From Burkholderia ambifaria (lineage in GTDB: Bacteria > Pseudomonadota > Gammaproteobacteria > Burkholderiales > Burkholderiaceae): DNA of 64,000 nucleotides. The notes beneath the pieces were generated by a model that worked only from the letters and a program-made list of their open reading frames with translations, searched no databases and was not told the DNA's origin. Position numbers and translations under genes: made by a program. Of this stretch, positions 48,072 through 56,929 are shown piece after piece (position 1 is the stretch's first letter; each line of letters opens with the position of its first letter). Where the stretch lies: the NCBI RefSeq assembly GCF_001443045.1, contig NZ_LKPJ01000008.1, positions 31,774 to 95,773 on the forward strand, in the 5' to 3' direction.

Positions 48072-49034
48072 TCAGAAATAACCTTGCTTCTTGCGCTGTT
48101 CCATCGCGGCTTCGGAGGCCTGGTCGTCCATCCGGGTCGCGCCGCGTTCGGTGATCTCGGTCACCGCCGTCTCGGCGATGATCTTCTCGACGTCGTCCGC
48201 ATCGCTCGCAACCGGGCACGTGCAGGAAATGTCGCCGACCGTGCGGAAACGCACCTGCGCAAGCTCGCTCGTCTCGCCGTCACGCATCGGCGTGAGCGGC
48301 GTGACCGGCACGAGCAGCCCGTTGCGGCGCACGATCTCGCGCTGGTGCGCGTAGTAGATCGACGGCAGTTCGAGGTTCTCGCGCGCGATGTACTGCCACA
48401 CGTCGAGTTCGGTCCAGTTCGAGATCGGGAACACGCGCAGGTGCTCGCCCTTGTGCAGGCGGGCGTTGTACAGGCTCCACAGTTCCGGGCGCTGCGCCTT
48501 CGGATCCCACTGGCCGAATTCGTCGCGGAACGAGAAGATCCGCTCCTTCGCACGCGCCTTCTCTTCGTCGCGGCGCGCGCCGCCGATCAGCGCGGTATAG
48601 CCGTGCTGTTCGATCGTCTCGAGCAGCGTGACGGCCTGCGCGGCGTTGCGCGAATCGGTTTCGCGGCGCAGCACGACCGTGCCGCGCTTGATCGAATCCT
48701 CGACATGGCCGACCACGAGCTCGGCGCCGAGCTCCTGCGCACGACGGTCGCGGAAGTCGATCACTTCCTCGTAGTTGTGGCCCGTGTCGATGTGCACGAG
48801 CGGGAACGGCAGCGTGGTCTTGCGGTTCGCGCCGAGGCCGAATGCCTTCAGCGCGAGGTGCAGCACGACGACCGAATCCTTGCCGCCCGAGAACAACAGC
48901 GCCGGCTTGCTGCACTCGGCGACCAGCTCGCGCAGGATGTGGATCGACTCGGCTTCGAGCCAGTCGAGGTGGCCCATGCGGCTGTCGGCACCGGTGGGCG
49001 GGGCAAAGGCGGATTGCTCGAGCGTCGTGCTCAT
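48072..49034 (-). CDS. cysD: Sulfate adenylyltransferase subunit 2
   Basis: Catalytic subunit of ATP sulfurylase. The 320-residue protein of the PP-loop superfamily has the pyrophosphatase-type loop LLFSGGKDSVVVLHLALKAF near residue 44 and FPLVHIDTGHNYEEVIDFRD. The C-terminus TRMDDQASEAAMEQRKKQGYF is typical. The frame is open to 49088, but the ATG at 49034 (MSTTLEQSAF) is chosen. It lies 75 bases after cysH. Confidence 0.95.
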   Translation of the reverse strand: MSTTLEQSAFAPPTGADSRMGHLDWLEAESIHILRELVAECSKPALLFSGGKDSVVVLHLALKAFGLGANRKTTLPFPLVHIDTGHNYEEVIDFRDRRAQELGAELVVGHVEDSIKRGTVVLRRETDSRNAAQAVTLLETIEQHGYTALIGGARRDEEKARAKERIFSFRDEFGQWDPKAQRPELWSLYNARLHKGEHLRVFPISNWTELDVWQYIARENLELPSIYYAHQREIVRRNGLLVPVTPLTPMRDGETSELAQVRFRTVGDISCTCPVASDADDVEKIIAETAVTEITERGATRMDDQASEAAMEQRKKQGYF

Positions 49035-49109
49035 GATTTCAGTCCTTCTCTTCTGGGTTCGTGCCGCCCGCTGTCGCAGGCGGCGCAATATTCGGTTTCT
49101 TGTCGGCTT

Positions 49110-49853
49110 TCAGTTCGCGGCGCCGGCAACGGCTGTCGCGGGAATCGGCGTGATCGTGATGTGCAGCCCGCATTCCTTCGTGTCGCGCGACTCCCACCAC
49201 CAGCGGCCCGCCCGGCTGTCCTCGCCGGGACGGATCGCGCGCGTGCAGGGCTCGCAACCGATGCTCGGGTAGCCACGCGCATGCAGCGGGTTGACCGGCA
49301 CGTCGAACGCCTTCAGGTAAGCCCACACGTCGGTTTCCGTCCAGTCGGCGAGCGGGTTGTACTTCGCGATCCCGCGTGCTTCGTCCTGTTCTTCCTCGTG
49401 CAGCTCCGCACGCGTGACCGACTGCTCGCGACGCTGGCCCGTGACCCACGCGCCGACGTCGGCCAGCGCGCGGTTCAGCGGTTCGACCTTGCGGATGTGG
49501 CAGCACGACTTGCGCAGCTCGACGCTTTCGTAGAACGCGTTCAGGCCGTGCTCGGCGACGTACTGGTCGACCGCGTCCTGCTGCGGGTGAAACTGCTCGA
49601 TCTCGTAGCCGTAGCGCTCGCGCACGCGGTCGATCATGCCCAGCGTTTCCGCGTGCAGGCGGCCGGTGTTCAGCGAGAAGATGCCGATCGACACGCCCTT
49701 CGACAGGATCGCGTGCGTGAGCAGCATGTCTTCCGCGGCGAGGCTGCTCGCGAACTTCACCTTCTCGTGCCGTGCGCCGATCTGCGCGAGCAGCGCGTCG
49801 AGGCGCTCGACCTTCGCGGCGAGTTCCGGGCTCAGTGCGGTCGCGCTGCTCAT
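49110..49853 (-). CDS. cysH: Adenylylsulfate (APS) reductase, assimilatory
   Basis: Reduces APS to sulfite with thioredoxin. The 247-residue protein carries the four cysteines that bind a 4Fe-4S cluster in APS-type enzymes, as the pair in KSCCHIRKVEPL and the pair in IGCEPCTRAI. The C-terminal catalytic cysteine is in DTKECGLHITI. PAPS-specific enzymes lack the cluster cysteines, so APS is the likely substrate, consistent with no cysC nearby. Its ATG overlaps the DUF934 stop by four bases. Confidence 0.93.
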   Translation of the reverse strand: MSSATALSPELAAKVERLDALLAQIGARHEKVKFASSLAAEDMLLTHAILSKGVSIGIFSLNTGRLHAETLGMIDRVRERYGYEIEQFHPQQDAVDQYVAEHGLNAFYESVELRKSCCHIRKVEPLNRALADVGAWVTGQRREQSVTRAELHEEEQDEARGIAKYNPLADWTETDVWAYLKAFDVPVNPLHARGYPSIGCEPCTRAIRPGEDSRAGRWWWESRDTKECGLHITITPIPATAVAGAAN

Positions 49854-50392
49854 GCGCTCACCTTGGTGTCGACTGCCGCGGTGCGGCGGCGGAACAGCGG
49901 CGCCGGCTCGTCGAATGCGCCCTGGTAACGCTGCGTGAACTCGCCGAACGCATTCAGCGCGTCGTGGATGTCCTTGTCGGCACGCACCGCGAACGCGTCG
50001 AAGCCGCAACGCGACATATACAGCAGCTGGTCGCGCAGCACATCGCCGATCGCGCGCAGCTCGCCGTTCCAGCCGTGGCGCTCGCGCAGCAGGCGGCCGA
50101 TGCTGTAGCCGCGGCCGTCCGCGAAGCGCGGGAATTCGACGGCGATCAGCGAGATCGCATCGAAATCGGCCACGAGATCGGCCGGCTCGCTGTCCGGCGC
50201 GAGCCACACGCCGAGTTCGTCCTTCGTCTTCGTGGCGACGAGCGCCGCGCGCTCGGCCTGCCACAGGGTGAACGGCACCAGCACCTTGCCGGCCGGCAAT
50301 GCGTCGACCGCGGGCAGCGCACCGTCTTCCGCCGCGCGCACGACCTGCCATGCGTCGTCGATCACTGCGCGGTTCTTGATAATCGAAGCCAT
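49850..50392 (-). CDS. DUF934 family protein (sulfite-reduction associated)
   Basis: A 180-residue protein of the DUF934 family, found beside cysI/cysH in many proteobacteria that lack a CysJ flavoprotein. It has SLIAVEFPRFADGRGYSIGRLLRER and ELRAIGDVLRDQLLYMSRCGFDAF, the family core. It has been suggested to help sulfite reductase receive electrons, but the biochemistry is not settled. The start ATG 50392 (MASIIKNRAVIDDAW) is preferred to a TTG six bases upstream. It lies 25 bases after cysI and overlaps cysH by four. Confidence 0.87.
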   Translation of the reverse strand: MASIIKNRAVIDDAWQVVRAAEDGALPAVDALPAGKVLVPFTLWQAERAALVATKTKDELGVWLAPDSEPADLVADFDAISLIAVEFPRFADGRGYSIGRLLRERHGWNGELRAIGDVLRDQLLYMSRCGFDAFAVRADKDIHDALNAFGEFTQRYQGAFDEPAPLFRRRTAAVDTKVSA

Positions 50393-50417
50393 CTGCAAAT
50401 TCCCTCTACCCGGTTGG

Positions 50418-52097
50418 TTACGCGTTCACTGCCTGGCGCGCCGCATACACGCGCTCCTTGAACGGTGCGATGCCGATGCGGTCGTACGTGTCGATGAAGC
50501 GCTCGCCGTCGATGCGCGTCTCGACGAACGTGTCGATCAGCTTCGCGATCACGTCCGGCACTTCTTCCGCCGAGAACGACGGCCCGATCACGCGGCCGAG
50601 ACGCGCGCCGTTCTGGCCCGTGCCCTGCTCGCCGCCGAGCGACACCTGGTACCACTCGGCGCCGTCCTTGTCGACACCGAGGATGCCGATGTTGCCCACG
50701 TGGTGATGGCCGCACGAGTTCATGCAACCGGAAATGTTCAGCGACAGGTCGCCGAGGTCGTACACGTAGTCCAGATCGTCGAAACGCTGCTGAATCGCCA
50801 GCGCGATCGGGATCGACTTCGCGTTCGCGAGCGAGCAGAAGTCGCCGCCCGGGCACGCGATGATGTCGGTCAGCAGGCCGATGTTCGGCGTCGCGAAACC
50901 GGCCGCCTTCGCCTTTTCCCACACCGCGAACAGGTCGCGCTTCTTCACGTTCGCGAGAATCAGGTTCTGCTCGTGCGACACGCGCAGTTCGCCGAACGAG
51001 TACGCGTCGGCCCAGTCGGCCACCAGGTCCATCTGCGCGTCGGTCGCATCGCCCGGGGCCACGCGATGGTCCTTCAGCGACAGCGTGACAGCGGCATAGC
51101 CCGGCACCTTGTGCGGTGCGACGTTGCGCTCGACCCAACGCGCGAACGCCTTGTTCTCGAGCAGGTGCTGTTCGAACGACGCATCGGTGTCGGCGAGCTT
51201 CTCGTAGACGGGCGGCTGGAAGTATTGCGACACGCGGTCGAGTTCGGCCTGCGTGAGCGTCGACGGGCCGTCCTTCAGGTGCTGCCACTCTTCCTCGACC
51301 TGCTGCGCGAACTTCGCGGGCGACAGCGCCTTCACGAGGATCTTGATACGCGCCTTGTACAGGTTGTCGCGGCGGCCGTAGCGGTTGTATACGCGCAGCA
51401 CGGCTTCGCAGTAGGTGATCAGGTGCTGCCACGGCAGGTCTTCCTTGATCACCGCACCGACGATCGGCGTACGGCCGAGGCCGCCGCCCGCGAGGATGCT
51501 CGCGACCACTTCGCCCTGCGCGTTCTTCTTCAGGTACACGCCGAGGTCGTGGATCTGCACGGCCGCGCGGTCGTCCTTCGAGCCGGACACCGCGATCTTG
51601 AACTTGCGCGGCAGCCATGCGAATTCGGGATGGAACGTCGACCACTGGCGCAGGATCTCGGACCACGGACGCGGATCGATCTCCTCGTCCTGCGCGACAC
51701 CGGCGAACTGGTCGGCCGTGATGTTGCGGATGCAGTTGCCCGACGTCTGGATCGCGTGCATCTGCACCGACGCGAGCTTCGCGAGGATCTCGGGCGTGTC
51801 TTCCAGCTCGACCCAGTTGAACTGGATGTTCGAGCGGGTCGAGAAGTGGCCGTAGCCGCGGTCGTGTTCGCGGGCGATGCGCGCCAGCATGCGGAGCTGC
51901 TCGCTGCGCAGGTTGCCGTACGGAATCGCGATGCGGTGCATGTACGCGTGGCGCTGCATGTACAGGCCGTTCTGCAGGCGCAGCGGACGGAACTCCTCTT
52001 CGCTCAACTCGCCCGACAGGCGGCGGCGCACCTGATCGCGGTACTGTGCGACTCGCTCGTCGACGATCGTCTGGTCGTACTGGTCGTACTGATACAT
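50418..52097 (-). CDS. cysI: Sulfite reductase hemoprotein (nitrite/sulfite reductase family)
   Basis: Six-electron reduction of sulfite to sulfide using siroheme and a coupled 4Fe-4S cluster. The 559-residue protein has two ferredoxin-like halves. The cluster cysteines are in ACPGGDFCSLANAKSIP (near residue 418) and ISGCMNSCGHHHVGNIGI (near 460). The start MYQYDQYDQTIVDERVAQYR is typical of betaproteobacteria. It heads the operon cysI-DUF934-cysH-cysD-cysN-cobA. No cysJ is seen, so the donor may be ferredoxin or a separate flavoprotein. Confidence 0.93.
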   Translation of the reverse strand: MYQYDQYDQTIVDERVAQYRDQVRRRLSGELSEEEFRPLRLQNGLYMQRHAYMHRIAIPYGNLRSEQLRMLARIAREHDRGYGHFSTRSNIQFNWVELEDTPEILAKLASVQMHAIQTSGNCIRNITADQFAGVAQDEEIDPRPWSEILRQWSTFHPEFAWLPRKFKIAVSGSKDDRAAVQIHDLGVYLKKNAQGEVVASILAGGGLGRTPIVGAVIKEDLPWQHLITYCEAVLRVYNRYGRRDNLYKARIKILVKALSPAKFAQQVEEEWQHLKDGPSTLTQAELDRVSQYFQPPVYEKLADTDASFEQHLLENKAFARWVERNVAPHKVPGYAAVTLSLKDHRVAPGDATDAQMDLVADWADAYSFGELRVSHEQNLILANVKKRDLFAVWEKAKAAGFATPNIGLLTDIIACPGGDFCSLANAKSIPIALAIQQRFDDLDYVYDLGDLSLNISGCMNSCGHHHVGNIGILGVDKDGAEWYQVSLGGEQGTGQNGARLGRVIGPSFSAEEVPDVIAKLIDTFVETRIDGERFIDTYDRIGIAPFKERVYAARQAVNA

Positions 52098-52313
52098 TCG
52101 GGGACCCCAGGGTTTTCGTGGTGACTGCGCGACGTCCTAGCCACGTCGCGCCCGAATCTCCGTTCCGCCGCCACCGCCGGCCTTCCGCTGCCTGGCTGGA
52201 TTGCTAATGACGAAAACAGATATCCATATTTGAAAAACTCCGGTGAATCGTAATAAACTCGCCTTATATTTCAAACGACTAAAAAATTCTGTTGATATGC
52301 GGAAGGGTTATAA
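52098..52313. promoter_or_regulatory. cysI / cysB divergent regulatory region
   Basis: Bases 52200-52310 are strongly A/T-rich in a GC-rich genome, with related half-sites ATATTTGAAAAA (about 52225-52236) and TTATATTTCAAACG (about 52263-52276). This is a plausible CysB-binding and promoter zone for the cysteine operon and for cysB itself. cysB has the ribosome site GGAAGG. Exact sites are inferred. Confidence 0.5.
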
Positions 52314-53255
52314 ATGAACCTGCACCAATTTCGCTTCGTGCGCGAGGCCGTCCGGCAGAATTTCAACCTCACCGAGGCCGCCAAGGCGCTGTACACGTCG
52401 CAACCGGGGGTATCGAAGGCGATCATCGAGCTCGAGGACGAGCTCGGCGTGGAGATCTTCACGCGGCACGGCAAGCGCGTGCGCTCGCTCACCGAGCCGG
52501 GCAGGATCATCCTCGCGTCGGTCGAGCGGATCCTGCAGGAGGTTGAAAGCCTAAAAAGGGTCGGAAAAGATTATGCGGCACAGGATCAGGGCAACCTGAC
52601 GATCGCCGCCACTCACACGCAGGCCCGCTACTCGCTGCCGGCCGCGATCGCCGAGTTCAAGAAGCGCTTCCCGAAGGTGCACCTGTCGATCCTGCAAGGC
52701 AGCCCGACGCAGGTCGCCGAGATGGTGATCCACGACCAGGCCGATCTCGCGATCGCGACCGAGGCGATCGCCGACTACAAGGAACTCGTGTCGCTGCCCT
52801 GCTTCCAGTGGCATCACGCGGCCGTGGTGCCTGCCGACCACCCGCTGCTCGAGCGCAAGCCGGTCACGCTGGACGATCTTGCGCAGTACCCGCTGATCAC
52901 GTACGACGACGCGTTCGCCGGCCGCAAGAAGATCAACCACGCGTTCGCGCTGCGCGGGCTGTCGCCGGACATCGTGCTCGAGGCGATCGACGCCGACGTG
53001 ATCAAGACCTATGTCGAGCTCGGCCTCGGCGTCGGGATCATGGCCGACATCGCGTTCAATCCGGAGCGCGACCGCAACCTGCGGCTGATTCCGGTCGGCC
53101 ACCTGTTCGGCAGCAACGTGACGCGCGTCGCGCTCAAGCAGGGCGCCTACCTGCGCAGTTATGTGTATACGCTCGTCGAGCTGCTGTCGCCGACGTTGAA
53201 CCGCAAGCTGATCGAGCAGGCGCTCAAGGGCGAGTCCGAATCGTACGAGCTTTGA
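52314..53255 (+). CDS. cysB: CysB-type LysR regulator of sulfur assimilation
   Basis: A 313-residue regulator. The HTH is MNLHQFRFVREAVRQNFNLT..AAKALYTSQPGVSKAI, the CysB/Cbl signature, and the effector domain has ATHTQARYSLPAAIAEFKKRFP, as in CysB, where it binds acetylserine or thiosulfate. It is divergent from the cys operon and thus the evident activator. CysB and Cbl (SsuR) are hard to separate by sequence; the position beside cysI favours CysB. Confidence 0.9.
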   Translation: MNLHQFRFVREAVRQNFNLTEAAKALYTSQPGVSKAIIELEDELGVEIFTRHGKRVRSLTEPGRIILASVERILQEVESLKRVGKDYAAQDQGNLTIAATHTQARYSLPAAIAEFKKRFPKVHLSILQGSPTQVAEMVIHDQADLAIATEAIADYKELVSLPCFQWHHAAVVPADHPLLERKPVTLDDLAQYPLITYDDAFAGRKKINHAFALRGLSPDIVLEAIDADVIKTYVELGLGVGIMADIAFNPERDRNLRLIPVGHLFGSNVTRVALKQGAYLRSYVYTLVELLSPTLNRKLIEQALKGESESYEL

Positions 53256-53272
53256 CCCGCGTGTATAAACGC

Positions 53273-53306
53273 AGGGGCGCCCGCTCCCCGCTTGGCGCCC
53301 CTTTTT
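53273..53306 (+). terminator. Terminator after cysB
   Basis: AGGGGCGCC and GGCGCCCCT form a perfect 9-bp stem with a twelve-base loop and a T-run, just before the next gene's ribosome site. Confidence 0.75.
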
Positions 53307-53328
53307 GCTGCCCGACGGAGATTCCCGC

Positions 53329-54486
53329 ATGACGCTTCCCGCCCTGTTGCGCCGCGCCGCCGGCGCCGCCCTCGTACTCGCGTGCGCGGCCGCGCACGCC
53401 GACCTGAAGGTCGGCGTCGACCTGTCGTCGACCGGCCCGGCCGCCGCGATCGGCATCACCAGCAAGAACGCGATCCTGATGTGGCCGAAGACGATCGCCG
53501 GGCAGCCGGTGCAGGTGACGGTGCTCGACGACGCATCCGACCCGGGCACCGCCGTGCGCAACATCCGCAAGCTGGTCGACGAGGATCACGTCGACGTCGT
53601 GGTCGGTCCGAACATCACGCCGGCCGCGCTCGCGGCGCTCGACGCGGTGGCAACCGCCCAGACGCCGATGATCACGCTGGTCGGCTCCGGCGCGATCGTC
53701 GAGCCGCAGGAAGGCGCGCGGACCTGGGCGTTCAAGATGGCGCAAAGCGACAGCGCGATGGCCGACGTGATGACGCGCTATATGGCCAACCACGGCGTGA
53801 AGACGGTCGGCTTCATCGGCTTCGCGGACAGCTACGGCGACAGCTGGCTGAACGAGTTCACGCGCTTCGCGCAGGTGCGCAAGATCCGCGTGATCGCGAC
53901 CGAGCGCTTCAACCGCACCGACGCGAGCGTCACCGGCCAGGCGCTGAAGCTGATCGCGGCGAAGCCCGATGCGATCCTGATCGCGGGCTCCGGCACGCCG
54001 GCCGTGCTGCCGCAGCGCACGCTGATCGAGCGCGGCTACAAGGGCGCGATCTACCAGACGCACGGGATCGCGACACCGGAATTCATCAAGCTCGGCGGCA
54101 AGGACGTTGACGGGACGCTGTTCCCGACCCAGCCGGTCGTCGTCGCGCGTACGCTGCCCGCCGACCATCCTGCCCGCAAGGCCGCGCTCGCGTTCGTCGA
54201 CGCGTATGAGGCGAAATACGGCGCCGGTACGGTCACGCAGTTCGCGGGCGACGCGGCGGGCGTGTACCCGCGCCTCGCCGACGCGGTCGGCCGCGCGCTG
54301 AAGACAGCACAACCCGGCACGCCCGCGTTCCGCGCGGCGCTGCGACGCGAGCTCGAGCGCGCGCACGAGCTCGTCGTGCCGAACGGCGTCGTCAACACGA
54401 GTGACAAGGATCACGTGGGGCTCGATCAGCGCGCGAGCGTGATGGGGATCGTGAAGCAGGGCCGGTTCGTCTACCTGAGCCAGTAA
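53329..54486 (+). CDS. Leucine-type ABC transporter substrate-binding protein
   Basis: Periplasmic binding protein of the LivJ/branched-chain amino acid type, 385 residues. The signal peptide ends CAAAHA, and the mature part starts DLKVGVDLSSTGPAAAIGIT. It contains VVVGPNITPAALAALDA, typical of the type I fold. No permease or ATPase gene lies nearby, so it either feeds a transporter encoded elsewhere or acts as a sensor. The ligand is not necessarily leucine; aromatic acids or urea are alternatives. CGGAG precedes the 53329 ATG. Confidence 0.87.
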   Translation: MTLPALLRRAAGAALVLACAAAHADLKVGVDLSSTGPAAAIGITSKNAILMWPKTIAGQPVQVTVLDDASDPGTAVRNIRKLVDEDHVDVVVGPNITPAALAALDAVATAQTPMITLVGSGAIVEPQEGARTWAFKMAQSDSAMADVMTRYMANHGVKTVGFIGFADSYGDSWLNEFTRFAQVRKIRVIATERFNRTDASVTGQALKLIAAKPDAILIAGSGTPAVLPQRTLIERGYKGAIYQTHGIATPEFIKLGGKDVDGTLFPTQPVVVARTLPADHPARKAALAFVDAYEAKYGAGTVTQFAGDAAGVYPRLADAVGRALKTAQPGTPAFRAALRRELERAHELVVPNGVVNTSDKDHVGLDQRASVMGIVKQGRFVYLSQ

Positions 54487-54582
54487 CGCGCGAACAGTCG
54501 CCGGACAGCTTGCCCGGTGGCCCGTTTTCCGCCATAATCCGCGTTTCGCCGCGCACAATCGCATGCGCGGTCAGGAACACAA

Positions 54583-54667
54583 GCCCAGGTGGTGAAATTG
54601 GTAGACGCAGGGGACTCAAAATCCCCCGCCGCAAGGCGTGCCGGTTCGATTCCGGCCCTGGGCACCA
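54583..54667 (+). tRNA. tRNA-Leu (anticodon CAA)
   Basis: An 85-base leucine tRNA. The acceptor arms GCCCAGG and CCTGGGC pair, with encoded CCA at the end. The D arm contains TGGTGAAATTGGTAGACGC, the anticodon loop CTCAAAA sits on a GGGGA/TCCCC stem, and the long variable arm (GCCGCAAGGCGT) is followed by GGTTCGATTCC. The class II variable arm and the CAA anticodon identify it as the reader of UUG. Confidence 0.97.
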
Positions 54668-54695
54668 GCTTTCGCAGCGTCATGCGCTGCACTCG

Positions 54696-54731
54696 AAACC
54701 CGCGCAAGCACATCGCTTCGCGGGTTTTTTG
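54696..54731 (+). terminator. Terminator after tRNA-Leu
   Basis: AAACCCGCG and CGCGGGTTT form a stem with further pairing inside the loop (AAGC with GCTT), followed by six T residues. Confidence 0.85.
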
Positions 54732-54811
54732 TTATTCGCCGCCCGCGCCGCAACGCACGCCGCTCCCCGCCGGTCCAAGCATCATGATCGACGCGCAGCA
54801 CGGAGGCAGCC

Positions 54812-54979
54812 ATGCCCATGCGCACGATATCATCCCCGCTCTGCCGCGGCGTGCTCGCCGCGGTGCTCTCGCTGGTGCTGGGCGGATGCGACGTGCTGAC
54901 CGCGCCGCCCGTACCCGAATGGCCGGGACCGCATGCGCCGTATCCGTTCCCGGACAACGTCCCGCATCGCACCGAATGA
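54812..54979 (+). CDS. Small lipoprotein, 55 residues
   Basis: A short gene with good signals. GGAGG stands seven bases before the ATG, and the N-terminus is a lipoprotein signal peptide (VLAAVLSLVLGGC, lipid Cys26). The mature peptide is about 30 residues, Pro-rich (DVLTAPPVPEWPGPHAPYPF). No known family was recognised. It resembles entericidin-size lipoproteins only in length. It lies between tRNA-Leu and a convergent LysR gene and is its own transcript. Confidence 0.65.
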   Translation: MPMRTISSPLCRGVLAAVLSLVLGGCDVLTAPPVPEWPGPHAPYPFPDNVPHRTE

Positions 54980-55003
54980 CCGGTCGCCTTGCGCCGCATG
55001 CGC

Positions 55004-55906
55004 TCAACCCGTCAGCTCCCGCACGAAGTCGAGAAACACACGCACCTTCGCCGAAACGAGGTTCGACGCGTGGTGATACGCATACAGTGGGAAGGTCTCG
55101 TCCGCCCACTCGGGCAGCAACTGCACCAACCGGCCTTCAGCGACGATGTCTCTCGCGTAGAGTTCGAGCAACTGCGCGACACCCTCCCCGCCGACACACG
55201 CGCCGAGCAGCGCGCCCGTATCGTTGACCGTCAGCCGGCCGGCGGCGTCGAACGGCACCACCTCGTTGCCGCGATGAAATTCCCATCCGTACGGCCGCCC
55301 CGTCACCGGATCGCGGATCAGCACGCAGCGGTGCCCGTCCGCGAGATCCCGCGGGTGCCTCGGCTCGCCGTGACGCGCGACATAGGCCGCCGACGCGCAG
55401 GTGAGCACGTGCGTCTCCAGCAGCAGTCGCGCCCGGTATGACGACGGCTCCGGAATGCCGAAACGCACCGCGACGTCGAACCCGTCGGCGACGAGGTCGC
55501 CCATCCGGTCGCGCACGCTGATCTCGACGGACAGCTCGGGGAAGCGGTCGAGGAATTCGGCCATCCTCGGCGCCAGCACATAGTGGCCGAAGGTGCCGTC
55601 CACGTTGACCCGCAGCCGCCCCCTGACACGCGCCCGGGAACGGCCGGCGTCGACCGCCGCCTCCTCGATGCCGGCCAGCAGCGGCGCGACGGCCTCGTAG
55701 AAGCGCCGCCCTTCGTCGGTCAACGTGATCGCGCGCGCCGTCCGGTTGAAGATCCGGATACCGACACGCTCTTCCAGCCGCGCGACCGCGCGGCTCACCG
55801 CCGGCTGCGTCAGTCCCATCGCCTCGCCCGCGCGCGCGAAGGTACCGGCCTCGATCACCGCCGAGAGCACGCCGATCCCGCTCAGGAGCCTGCTGTCGAA
55901 TCCCAT
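55004..55906 (-). CDS. LysR-family regulator divergent from an SDR gene
   Basis: A 300-residue regulator of the CrgA/AaeR-like group. The HTH reads GIGVLSAVIEAGTFARAGEAMGLTQPAVSRAV, and the effector domain has RGRLRVNVDGTFGHYVLAPRMAEFL. It is divergent from the dehydrogenase gene at 56024 with 117 A/T-rich bases between, and probably controls it. The ligand is unknown. Confidence 0.87.
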   Translation of the reverse strand: MGFDSRLLSGIGVLSAVIEAGTFARAGEAMGLTQPAVSRAVARLEERVGIRIFNRTARAITLTDEGRRFYEAVAPLLAGIEEAAVDAGRSRARVRGRLRVNVDGTFGHYVLAPRMAEFLDRFPELSVEISVRDRMGDLVADGFDVAVRFGIPEPSSYRARLLLETHVLTCASAAYVARHGEPRHPRDLADGHRCVLIRDPVTGRPYGWEFHRGNEVVPFDAAGRLTVNDTGALLGACVGGEGVAQLLELYARDIVAEGRLVQLLPEWADETFPLYAYHHASNLVSAKVRVFLDFVRELTG

Positions 55907-56023
55907 GAGACATACTTTTAGTCATTCTTGATCTGATCATTATTCATTATTTTTATTGATCGAGGAAACCTACATTAGTCCTGTCGCCGGATCGTCCGGC
56001 ACTTACGAACCAAGGAGCAGGAC

Positions 56024-56761
56024 ATGAACGCATCGAAACAGGTCGCCCTCGTCACGGGCTCGTCGCGCGGCATCGGCGCGGAAATCGCCCGCCGTCTCGC
56101 CCGGGACGGCTTCCGGGTCGTCGTGAACTACGCCGGCGGCGCCGCCCCGGCCCGGGAAGTGGTCGACGCGATCGCCGCCGACGGCGGCGAAGCCATCGCG
56201 GTACAGGCGGACGTCGCCGACCCGGCGGCGGTGGCCGCACTGTTCGATGCGGCCGAGCAGGCGTTCGGCCGCATCGACGTGGTCGTCAACAGCGCGGGCG
56301 TCATGAAGCTTGGCGCGCTCGCCGAGTTCGACGATGCGGCCTTCGACCAGACCGTCGCGATCAACCTGAAGGGGGCGTTCAACGTCAGCCGCGAGGCGGC
56401 GAAACGGGTGCGCGACGGCGGGCGCATCGTCAATCTGACGTCGAGCGTGATCGGCATGCGCCTGCCGACCTACGGCGTGTATATCGCGACCAAAGCAGCC
56501 GTCGAAGGGATGACGCAGGTGCTCGCGCAGGAGATGCGCGGCCGCGGCATCAGCGTGAACGCCGTCGCACCGGGGCCGGTCGCCACCGAATTGTTCCTGC
56601 AGGGCAAGAGCCCCGAGCTGGTCGATCGCATGGCGAAGCTGAACCCGCTCGAGCGGCTGGGCCAGCCCGAGGACATCGCCGGCGTCGTCGCGTTCCTCGC
56701 CGGCCCCGACGGCGCGTGGGTCAACGGCCAGATCCTGCGCGCCAACGGCGGCATGTGCTGA
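56024..56761 (+). CDS. Short-chain dehydrogenase/reductase
   Basis: A 245-residue classical SDR. The cofactor loop is TGSSRGIGAEIARRL (residues 12-26) with no acidic residue at the end of beta-2, so NADP is likely; then come NSAGVM, the catalytic Ser in SSVIG and Tyr-Lys in YGVYIATKAA. The tail PEDIAGVVAFLAGPDGAWVNGQILRANGG is typical of 3-oxoacyl-ACP-reductase-like SDRs. The substrate is unknown. An AAGGAG ribosome site precedes the ATG. Confidence 0.9.
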   Translation: MNASKQVALVTGSSRGIGAEIARRLARDGFRVVVNYAGGAAPAREVVDAIAADGGEAIAVQADVADPAAVAALFDAAEQAFGRIDVVVNSAGVMKLGALAEFDDAAFDQTVAINLKGAFNVSREAAKRVRDGGRIVNLTSSVIGMRLPTYGVYIATKAAVEGMTQVLAQEMRGRGISVNAVAPGPVATELFLQGKSPELVDRMAKLNPLERLGQPEDIAGVVAFLAGPDGAWVNGQILRANGGMC

Positions 56762-56929
56762 CCAGTGCCGGGAATCGCATTCGCCGCGAGAGGTTCAGGA
56801 ACATCAGACTCGCCGACCTGCTTGCGCCCCGCGTCGGCGGCGGATCCGCCGCCCGCCGGCCGCAATACATGGCGAATGCCGCCGGCACCCGCCGATCGCG
56901 GTCAGCGCATTCGGGCGCAGCGGCCTTCT

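Noticed and set aside
46586-49928. Plus-strand frames of 522 and 623 codons through the cys cluster
   Set aside because: They mirror cysN, cysD and cysH, and have no starts with ribosome sites.
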